Below, in pieces: positions 58,894 through 64,000 of a stretch of DNA of 64,000 nucleotides; position 1 is the stretch's first letter; every line of letters starts with the position of its first letter. Position numbers and translations under genes: made by a program. The DNA is from Mycetocola tolaasinivorans (GTDB lineage: Bacteria > Actinomycetota > Actinomycetes > Actinomycetales > Microbacteriaceae), in contig NZ_RCUX01000006.1 of the NCBI RefSeq assembly GCF_003667565.1, positions 124,001 through 188,000 of the forward strand, given 5' to 3'. The notes below the pieces were generated by a model that saw only the letters and a program-made list of their open reading frames with translations, did not search any database and was not told the DNA's origin.

Positions 58894-60057
58894 CTAGGCG
58901 GCTACCAGCGCGGTAGCCGCGGCAATGCGCTCCACCGCGGCGCGCAGCACATCGGGGTCGCAGGCGAGGTTGATCCGGGCGAAACCACGGCCCGAATCCC
59001 CGTAGGTGTGCCCGGCGTTCAGCGCGACACGGGCGTGGGTGATCAGGAAGGCGGCGGGGTCATCACCGAGTCCGAGCGAGCGCAGATCGAGCCATCCGAG
59101 ATAGCTGGACTGCGGGCGAACATAGGTGGCTCCGGGGAGGTACTGCTCAAAGAGTGAGGCGAGGAGGCGGTCGTTCTCGACGATCTTGGTGACGGTGTCG
59201 TCCAACCAGTCGGTACACGAGAAGGCCACGGTGTTGGCGTGCACGCCGAGGATGCTGGCCCGACAGGCCACCTCCTCGGGGAAACGATCCACGAGCTCGG
59301 TGGTGCGCTCATCGCCGGCAATCACCAGCGCGCACTTCGCCCCGGCGAGGTTCCAGCCCTTGCTGCCCGAGGTCACCGTGACCGCCGAGGCACCGTGCTC
59401 GCCGGCGACGGCGAGGAACGGGGTAAACGGGTGGCCCGGATGCGCGAGCGGGCCGTGCACCTCATCGCTGATCACCAGCACGCCGTAGCGTGCGGCCAGG
59501 GCGGCCACGGCGGCCAGCTCGTCCCGGGTGTGCACGATCCCGATCGGGTTGTGCGGGTTGCACAGCAGGAAGGCATCGGCACCGGCGGCAAACGCGGCCT
59601 CGATGCCGGGGATGTCCAGCGTCCAGGTGCCCGCGGTCTCAATCAGCGGTACCTCGATGCGTTCGTGGCCGGCCTCCTCAACCAACTCGTAGAACGGCGG
59701 ATACACCGGCGGTGTGATGACCACGTTCGCGGCGGCGGGCAGCCCGTAGCGCAGCGTCTCGACGATGCCCACGCTCACATCCGTGGCGATACGCACACGA
59801 TCGGCATCCGGCGTCCAGCCCCAGCGCTCGGTCGAGAAGCGGGTGAAGGCGGCGGTTAGCGGGCCGGGGCCATCAACATAGCCGAGGTCCGATGCCCCAA
59901 TTCGCGCGATCAGCTCGGCGGTAATGGGGGCCGCGACGGGGTAGTCCATCTCGGCAACAAACAGCGGGAGGACGTCGGCCGGATAACGGGTCCACTTGAT
60001 CGAGGAGCGTGCTTCGCGAAGCTGCGCCACCGGATCACTCGAGTGCTGATTGTTCAT
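58894..60057 (-). CDS. MalY/PatB-type C-S lyase (class I/II aminotransferase fold)
   Basis: 387 residues from ATG 60057. KWTRYPADVLPLFVAEMDYP, LLCNPHNPIGIVHTRDEL, VISDEVHGPLAHPGHPFTPF and the PLP lysine in TVTSGSKGWNLAGAK are diagnostic of the MalY/PatB cystathionine beta-lyase group rather than classic aminotransferases. It cleaves cystathionine or other cysteine S-conjugates to a thiol, pyruvate and ammonia. With MetY and MetFE it fits the local sulfur amino-acid theme. An array of GTCAY boxes lies just upstream. Confidence 0.9.
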   Translation of the reverse strand: MNNQHSSDPVAQLREARSSIKWTRYPADVLPLFVAEMDYPVAAPITAELIARIGASDLGYVDGPGPLTAAFTRFSTERWGWTPDADRVRIATDVSVGIVETLRYGLPAAANVVITPPVYPPFYELVEEAGHERIEVPLIETAGTWTLDIPGIEAAFAAGADAFLLCNPHNPIGIVHTRDELAAVAALAARYGVLVISDEVHGPLAHPGHPFTPFLAVAGEHGASAVTVTSGSKGWNLAGAKCALVIAGDERTTELVDRFPEEVACRASILGVHANTVAFSCTDWLDDTVTKIVENDRLLASLFEQYLPGATYVRPQSSYLGWLDLRSLGLGDDPAAFLITHARVALNAGHTYGDSGRGFARINLACDPDVLRAAVERIAAATALVAA

Positions 60058-60101
60058 GCATCTCAGGATGCGCCCGGCACCCCCGGGCCGTCCAGAGCCC
60101 C

Positions 60102-60150
60102 CGTCATGCAACGTCACGCAGGCGTGACTTTTTGCGTCATGAAGCGTCAT
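60102..60150. promoter_or_regulatory. Array of five GTCAY boxes upstream of the C-S lyase gene
   Basis: GTCATGCA, GTCACGCA, GTCATGAA and GTCATCC occur on the plus strand at 60103, 60113, 60136 and 60146, in two pairs with a 10-bp period. A reverse copy (GTGAC, 60124-60128) makes GTCACGC-AG-GCGTGAC a perfect inverted repeat with the second box. The array lies 45-93 bp before the C-S lyase start and suggests cooperative regulator binding. Confidence 0.6.
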
Positions 60151-60186
60151 CCGGCGGCCGCACACGCGCCGCCGAAATGGGAAAGA

Positions 60187-60858
60187 CTAAGAGCCGAGCG
60201 CCGCGAAACGCTCGATATCCGCCGAGGTGCCCGAGACGATCACGAGGTCGTGATTCGAGACCACGGTGTTCGCCGTCGCATACGTAAACGGCTTGCCCGG
60301 TGACTTCACACCCACCACCGTGATGTTGTACTTGGTGCGCACACCCGATTCGTCGAGGCTCATCCCGCGAATCGGCTTCGGCGGGTACATCTTCACCAGC
60401 GCAAAGTCATCATCGAACTGAATGAAGTCGAGCATCCGCCCGCTCACCAGGTGCGCGGTGCGCTCCCCGGCCTCGGCTTCGGGATAGATCACGTGATTCG
60501 CACCCACCCGGGCCAGGATCTTGCCGTGCGACTGCGAGACTGCCTTCGCCCAGATCTGCGGCACCTTGAGGTCCACCAGGTTGGCGGTAATCAGCACGCT
60601 CGCCTCGATGGAGGAACCCACGGCCACCACGGCGATCGAGAAGTCCTGCGCGCCGATCTGCTTGAGCGCCTCGATATTGCGGGCATCGGCCTGCACGGTG
60701 TGCGTCACCCGATCCGACCACTTCTGCACCAGCTCCATGTCGGTGTCGATCGCGAGCACCTCGCGGTCGAGGCGATCAAGCTCGCCCGAGCACGCGGCCC
60801 CAAACCGGCCGAGACCGATCACGAGTACCGGCGCATCGTGTTTGATCCGATCTACCAT
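60187..60858 (-). CDS. ktrA: KtrA/TrkA-type potassium-channel regulatory subunit
   Basis: 223 residues. RCK_N domain with the nucleotide-binding VIGLGRFGAACSGELDRL and acidic strand end LAIDTD; a C-terminal RCK_C domain follows residue 140 (ISGMSLDE-like RGMSLDESGVR, ITVVGVK). It binds NAD(H) or ATP/ADP and gates the KtrB-type pore encoded immediately upstream (25-bp gap). Together they take up K+. Confidence 0.92.
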   Translation of the reverse strand: MVDRIKHDAPVLVIGLGRFGAACSGELDRLDREVLAIDTDMELVQKWSDRVTHTVQADARNIEALKQIGAQDFSIAVVAVGSSIEASVLITANLVDLKVPQIWAKAVSQSHGKILARVGANHVIYPEAEAGERTAHLVSGRMLDFIQFDDDFALVKMYPPKPIRGMSLDESGVRTKYNITVVGVKSPGKPFTYATANTVVSNHDLVIVSGTSADIERFAALGS

Positions 60859-60882
60859 CGAGTCACCTGTCCTTCCGGGGCC

Positions 60883-62301
60883 CTAGCCCACGATTGGGCG
60901 CTCTTCCGGGCGCCTATAGAGTTTAGAGCTTGTCGACGCCGCCACGGCCGCCGCGAGCGTGACCGTACCCACGCGGCCGAGCAGCATCGTGATGGCCAGC
61001 ACGTATTTTCCGGGGTCACTGAGCATCTCGGTCACACCGGTGGACAGCCCCACGGTGCCAAACGCCGAAACCACATCGAAGAGCACGTCCTCGAGCGGAG
61101 CCTTGGTCATCTGCAACAGGATGATGGTCGAGACCGCGACGATCGCCGCCCCCCAGAACACCACCGACAGCGCAACCCGCACCACGTCCTGCGGAATGCG
61201 CCGGCCGAAGGCCTCCATGTCCGGGTTACCCTTGGCCTCCGCCCAGGCGGCCAGGAACAGCACCGCCAGGGTCGTCACCTTGATCCCGCCCGCGGTGGAT
61301 GCCGAGCCGCCACCGATGAACATCAGCATCGAGGCCACCAGCTTGCTCGACCCGTTCAAATCCTCAATATTGATCGCGTTAAACCCGCCCGACCGCGTCA
61401 TCACCGACAGGAAGAACGATTGGAACGCCGTATCACCCGCGTTCATTCCGCCCAGGGTCTTGCGGTTATCGAACTCCAGGAGCGTAAACACGATCGCGCC
61501 CGCCACCACCAGAATCAGCGTGGTCACGATGGTCAGCTTCGCGTGCAGCGGCAGCTTCCGCGGCGAAAACAGGTGGCGACGCAGCGCAAAAATCACCGGG
61601 AACCCCAGCGCCCCGAGAAACACCCCCACCGCCAGAATGCCGAGGAAGAAGTAGTCGTTACTAAAGCTGCCGAGCCCCGCCGCATTCGGCGTAAACCCCG
61701 TATTTGTAAATGCCATCGCCGAGTAGTAAAAACTCTGCCAGGCCGCCGTCCCCGGATCCACACCATCCACCAGCATGCGCGGAAACAGCAGCAGCGCCAC
61801 CGCCCCCTCGATCACCAGCAGGCTGGTAGCCACCGTGAGCAGCAGGCCACCAATCTCGCCAAGCCGGATCGCCTGCCCCTCGGCCACCGGACCGTGATGC
61901 ATGCGCATCGGGTTTGTATCCCCGGCCGCAATCAGCTTTGCGCGCAGACCCAGCTTGCGAGAAATGATCATTCCGAGGATCGACGCGAGGGTCAACACGC
62001 CGACGGCGCCGATCTGCACCCCGACATACACAAATACATTTCCGGCGGCCGACCAGTGCGTCGACATGTCCACCGTGGACAACCCGGTTACACAGATTAC
62101 CGAGACCGCGGTGAACAGCGCGTCCACGAGCGGGGTCACCTCACCCGAGGCCTGCGCGATCGGCAGCGAAAACAACAGCGTAAACACCAGGATCAGGCCG
62201 GTAAACACGCCAATCGCGAAGCGCGAGGGGGAGTGCCCAATCGCCGTGTTCCAGACCTCCTTGACCCGGGCAAAGCCGGTCACAGCGGTCCGTTGCGCCA
62301 C
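60883..62301 (-). CDS. ktrB: KtrB/TrkH-type potassium uptake pore subunit
   Basis: 472 residues from GTG 62301, chosen because GGGGAGGAAAAC precedes it; an ATG at 62364 is possible but has no ribosome site. Four M1-P-M2 repeats are visible with selectivity-loop glycines in CVTGLSTVD, FTNTGFTPN, TRSGGFNAIN and GTVGLSTGV; the gate-loop region is SASTAGGIKVTT. It transports K+ (with Na+ in some members) under control of the downstream RCK protein. Confidence 0.92.
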   Translation of the reverse strand: MAQRTAVTGFARVKEVWNTAIGHSPSRFAIGVFTGLILVFTLLFSLPIAQASGEVTPLVDALFTAVSVICVTGLSTVDMSTHWSAAGNVFVYVGVQIGAVGVLTLASILGMIISRKLGLRAKLIAAGDTNPMRMHHGPVAEGQAIRLGEIGGLLLTVATSLLVIEGAVALLLFPRMLVDGVDPGTAAWQSFYYSAMAFTNTGFTPNAAGLGSFSNDYFFLGILAVGVFLGALGFPVIFALRRHLFSPRKLPLHAKLTIVTTLILVVAGAIVFTLLEFDNRKTLGGMNAGDTAFQSFFLSVMTRSGGFNAINIEDLNGSSKLVASMLMFIGGGSASTAGGIKVTTLAVLFLAAWAEAKGNPDMEAFGRRIPQDVVRVALSVVFWGAAIVAVSTIILLQMTKAPLEDVLFDVVSAFGTVGLSTGVTEMLSDPGKYVLAITMLLGRVGTVTLAAAVAASTSSKLYRRPEERPIVG

Positions 62302-62398
62302 GTTTTCCTCCCCGGAACAGAAAAAATACAGCCCCGGATTCGTGCAATGCCGGGTGCTAGTCATGGTATCCCGTCCGCGGACTGAGTAGCCTGGGGAC

Positions 62399-62848
62399 AT
62401 GGCAGACATTTTCGACGTGATCGCGGACGCCACCCGGCGCGATATTCTCAACCTCCTGCACGAGCGCAGCCAGGCCGAGACCGGCACGGGTGATCGGGGT
62501 ACGAGCGTCTCCGAAATCGTGGCCGCGCTCGGCCTCAGCCAGCCCACCGTGTCCAAGCACCTCAAGGTGCTGCGCGAGGCAAACCTCGTCGCCGTGCGCG
62601 AGGAGGGGCAGCACCGCTACTACAGTCTCTCTCCCGACCCCCTCGAAGACATCGAGGACTGGCTGCTCCCGCTCCTCGGCGGCGAAGCCGTCACCGAGGA
62701 CGTCCTCGCACTCGCCGCCACCCTGCCCCAGCAGGCCCGCCAGGTGGCCGACGCCATCGGCCAGGCCGCCGCGGCCGGCACCCACCGCGTCGAGTCCGCC
62801 GTCCAGGCCGTCGTCAAGAAGCTGGGCGGGCACAAGGGCCCCGAATAG
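62399..62848 (+). CDS. ArsR-type winged-helix regulator
   Basis: 149 residues. MADIFDVIADATRRDILNLL and LGLSQPTVSKHLKVLREANLVAVREEG, cited in part, are ArsR/SdpR-like; no metal-binding cysteines. A flexible segment (residues 25-37) is inserted in the HTH and an Ala-rich helical tail follows. TAGCCT lies 6 nt before the ATG (leaderless). It is divergent from ktrBA, which it may regulate; this is a guess from position. Confidence 0.86.
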   Translation: MADIFDVIADATRRDILNLLHERSQAETGTGDRGTSVSEIVAALGLSQPTVSKHLKVLREANLVAVREEGQHRYYSLSPDPLEDIEDWLLPLLGGEAVTEDVLALAATLPQQARQVADAIGQAAAAGTHRVESAVQAVVKKLGGHKGPE

Positions 62849-62963
62849 GCCCCAAACCCGGCGCGTACGCGCGCCGCCCCAGAATCGGGTACACTAACCT
62901 GAGGTATTTTTAAGCTGGCCGTGGCTCTCGCGTCCTCTGCCCAATCTTTATGTGAGGTCCTAC

Positions 62964-63062
62964 ATGGGTTCTGTTATCAAGAAGCGCCGCAAGCGTATGT
63001 CGAAGAAGAAGCACCGCAAGCTGCTTCGTAAGACTCGTCACCAGCGCCGCAACAAGAAGTAG
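62964..63062 (+). CDS. 30S ribosomal protein bS22 / AURKAIP1-COX24 domain protein
   Basis: 32 codons encoding [20 protein letters not shown], then [12 protein letters not shown]: an extremely basic peptide matching the actinobacterial bS22-type (AURKAIP1/COX24 domain) ribosomal protein. GAGGT precedes the ATG. A leader of about 60 nt follows a -10-like TACACT near 62890. Two identical terminators lie downstream, as expected for a highly expressed short mRNA. Confidence 0.93.
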   Translation: MGSVIKKRRKRMSKKKHRKLLRKTRHQRRNKK

Positions 63063-63078
63063 ACGCAACGCGCCAGTA

Positions 63079-63121
63079 AGCGCCCTCCCATTCGGGACGG
63101 CGCTTTTTGGCGTTAACGGCG
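63079..63121 (+). terminator. Intrinsic terminator of bS22, first of two identical copies
   Basis: AGCGCC-C-TCCC-ATTC-GGGA-C-GGCGCT folds into a stem with one C/C mismatch and is followed by TTTTT. The whole 43-base segment recurs exactly at 63145-63187. Confidence 0.9.
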
Positions 63122-63144
63122 ACTTCGCGAGGTGTGTCGGAGCC

Positions 63145-63187
63145 AGCGCCCTCCCATTCGGGACGGCGCTTTTTGGCGTTAACGGCG
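63145..63187 (+). terminator. Second, identical 43-bp terminator copy
   Basis: Exact duplicate of 63079-63121, starting 66 bp later and followed by a further partial echo (GGCGCTTTTTGG). It should act as a back-up terminator before the glutaredoxin gene at 63242. Confidence 0.88.
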
Positions 63188-63241
63188 CTTTTTGGTGACT
63201 TTGTCGAGCATAAGTAAGCACGAAAGGGTTAGTCTGAAATC

Positions 63242-63502
63242 ATGACGACGATCGCACTGACACTGATTGGAAAGCCCGGCTGCCACCTCTGCGAAGACGC
63301 CCGAGACACCGTCAACCAGGTGGCCGCGGAGTACGCCGATCGCGCGAATATTACGGTGGAAGAACTCTCCATCCTTGACGATCCCGAGCTGCACGCCCGA
63401 CACTGGGAAGAAATCCCCGTGCTGCTCGTTAACGGTAAGCAGCACACGTACTGGCGGGTCGACCCGACCCGCCTGCGTCAGGCGCTTCAGGCGGCCCTCT
63501 AG
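63242..63502 (+). CDS. Glutaredoxin-family protein
   Basis: 86 residues of the thioredoxin fold (DUF836/glutaredoxin-like). The redox pair is KPGCHLCEDA near residue 13, and the cis-Pro is in EEIPVLLVNGK. The -10 box TAGTCT lies 6 nt before the ATG (leaderless). It may act in mycothiol- or thioredoxin-linked thiol reduction; the partner is unknown. The Dabb gene follows in the same direction 61 bp on. Confidence 0.9.
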   Translation: MTTIALTLIGKPGCHLCEDARDTVNQVAAEYADRANITVEELSILDDPELHARHWEEIPVLLVNGKQHTYWRVDPTRLRQALQAAL

Positions 63503-63563
63503 CCCCTCGGAGCACCGCACCGCATCCGCTCCGGGAAACCGGGGCACACCCTCAAGGAGAATC

Positions 63564-63866
63564 ATGGCCGTTCGCCACTTTGTCACCTGGAAGCTTGCCG
63601 CCGAAGACGCCGCCACCCGCGCCGCAGACGCCGAGGGCATCCGCACCAACCTCGAATCCCTCGTGGGCGTCGTCCCCGGTCTGCGCTCGCTCGAGGTGCG
63701 CGCAAACACCCTCTACCCCGAGAACAACTGGGACATCATCCTGATCTCCGAACTCGACGACGCCGAGGCGCTGGCCGCCTACCAGGTGCACCCCGCCCAC
63801 CTCGAGGTCGTCGAATTCGTGAAGCCGCGCGTCGGCGATCGCGCCTCCATCGACTTCGAGGTCTAA
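63564..63866 (+). CDS. Dabb-family (dimeric alpha/beta-barrel) stress-responsive protein
   Basis: 100 residues from ATG 63564, with AAGGAGA upstream. The Dabb pattern is clear: VRHFVTWKL at the start, NLESLVGVVPGLRSLEV, DIILISELDDAEALAAY and VHPAHLEVVEFVKPRV. Proteins of this family form small dimers; function is usually unassigned, though some are oxygenases or cyclases. A hairpin follows at 63877. Confidence 0.9.
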   Translation: MAVRHFVTWKLAAEDAATRAADAEGIRTNLESLVGVVPGLRSLEVRANTLYPENNWDIILISELDDAEALAAYQVHPAHLEVVEFVKPRVGDRASIDFEV

Positions 63867-63876
63867 AACGCACCCG

Positions 63877-63907
63877 CCGCACGAGGGGTCATTTGGCCCC
63901 CGTGCGG
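63877..63907 (+). terminator. Terminator hairpin after the Dabb gene
   Basis: CCGCACG-A-GGGG pairs with CCCC-CGTGCGG across an 8-base loop (one bulged A). It lies 10 bp after the stop codon. The last 90 bp of the window hold only a TACTAT -10-like box (63931-63936) and a small CCCAGA-ACG-TCTGGG hairpin (63953-63967) of whatever follows. Confidence 0.75.
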
Positions 63908-64000
63908 GGGTCACGCGCTTCGGGGACGTTTACTATGCTGTGAGCGGCGGTACCCAGAACGTCTGGGATGCAGGCAATCGCATTCCTCGGGAGGGTAGCA

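Noticed and set aside
60451-62385. 644-codon plus-strand reading frame opposite ktrBA
   Set aside because: It is an antisense shadow with an Arg/His/Gln-rich product; ktrB and ktrA on the other strand carry all expected motifs.
62910-63221. Minus-strand 103-codon reading frame with a repeated KSAVPNGRAL segment
   Set aside because: It runs antisense through the bS22 gene and the two identical terminators; the peptide repeat is simply the duplicated terminator translated.
63908-64000. Start of a structured RNA gene at the right edge
   Set aside because: A -10-like box and a 6-bp hairpin are visible, but the sequence is cut by the window and matches no RNA family I can recognise.

Overview
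The window is a GC-rich chromosomal segment of an actinobacterium, most likely a member of the Microbacteriaceae. This is inferred from gene content: the 32-residue bS22-type ribosomal protein, a receiver-less winged-helix regulator, CueP, metF-metE, and many genes with a TANNNT -10 box exactly 6 nt before the ATG (leaderless mRNAs). I saw no rRNA, tRNA, CRISPR array, insertion sequence or prophage. About 70 coding genes are supported, tightly packed, often with 4-base ATGA overlaps.

1-13.8 kb is a carbohydrate catabolism island. An eight-gene leftward operon (12856 to 4370) encodes a sugar-binding lipoprotein, two ABC permeases, a PfkB kinase, a class I aldolase closely resembling YihT/LacD, a DeoR regulator, a tartrate/D-malate-dehydrogenase-like enzyme and an aldehyde dehydrogenase. 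A rightward operon (1159-4298) encodes two TIM-barrel sugar isomerases/epimerases, a 3-hexulose-6-phosphate synthase/3-keto-L-gulonate-6-phosphate decarboxylase homologue and a VOC protein. A zinc alcohol dehydrogenase runs off the left edge. The kinase-aldolase-DeoR trio recalls sulfoglycolysis (YihV/YihT/YihW), but the isomerase and reductase of that pathway are missing and other enzymes are added, so the substrate is open. This is the best candidate for an undescribed pathway here.

13.1-32.1 kb holds a HAD phosphatase, TetR, GNAT and large LuxR/MalT-like regulators, a dGTPase homologue, an AhpD-like protein divergent from a MocR regulator, two paralogous secreted or membrane-anchored HNH nucleases, an ArsR-MFS pair behind a 34-bp palindrome, and the Leloir pathway (galE and a DeoR repressor leftward, galTK rightward).

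32.1-50 kb contains RNase HI, an orphan NrdI-like flavoprotein with a long Pro/Ala tail, a MacB-type exporter divergent from a NarL-type two-component system, photolyase with MarR, an AI-2E transporter, a winged-helix regulator behind a ~290-nt leader with a Cys/Met-rich mini-ORF, upp, tadA, a CDF transporter, HipBA and HicAB toxin-antitoxin pairs, proC and cueP.

50-60 kb is a sulfur and methionine region: metF-metE with repeated upstream boxes and alternative hairpins, a flavin monooxygenase/CMD/alkylhydroperoxidase trio, a MetY-like sulfhydrylase and a MalY/PatB C-S lyase behind an array of GTCAY boxes. 60-64 kb carries KtrB/KtrA potassium uptake, an ArsR regulator, bS22 with two identical tandem terminators, a glutaredoxin and a Dabb protein.
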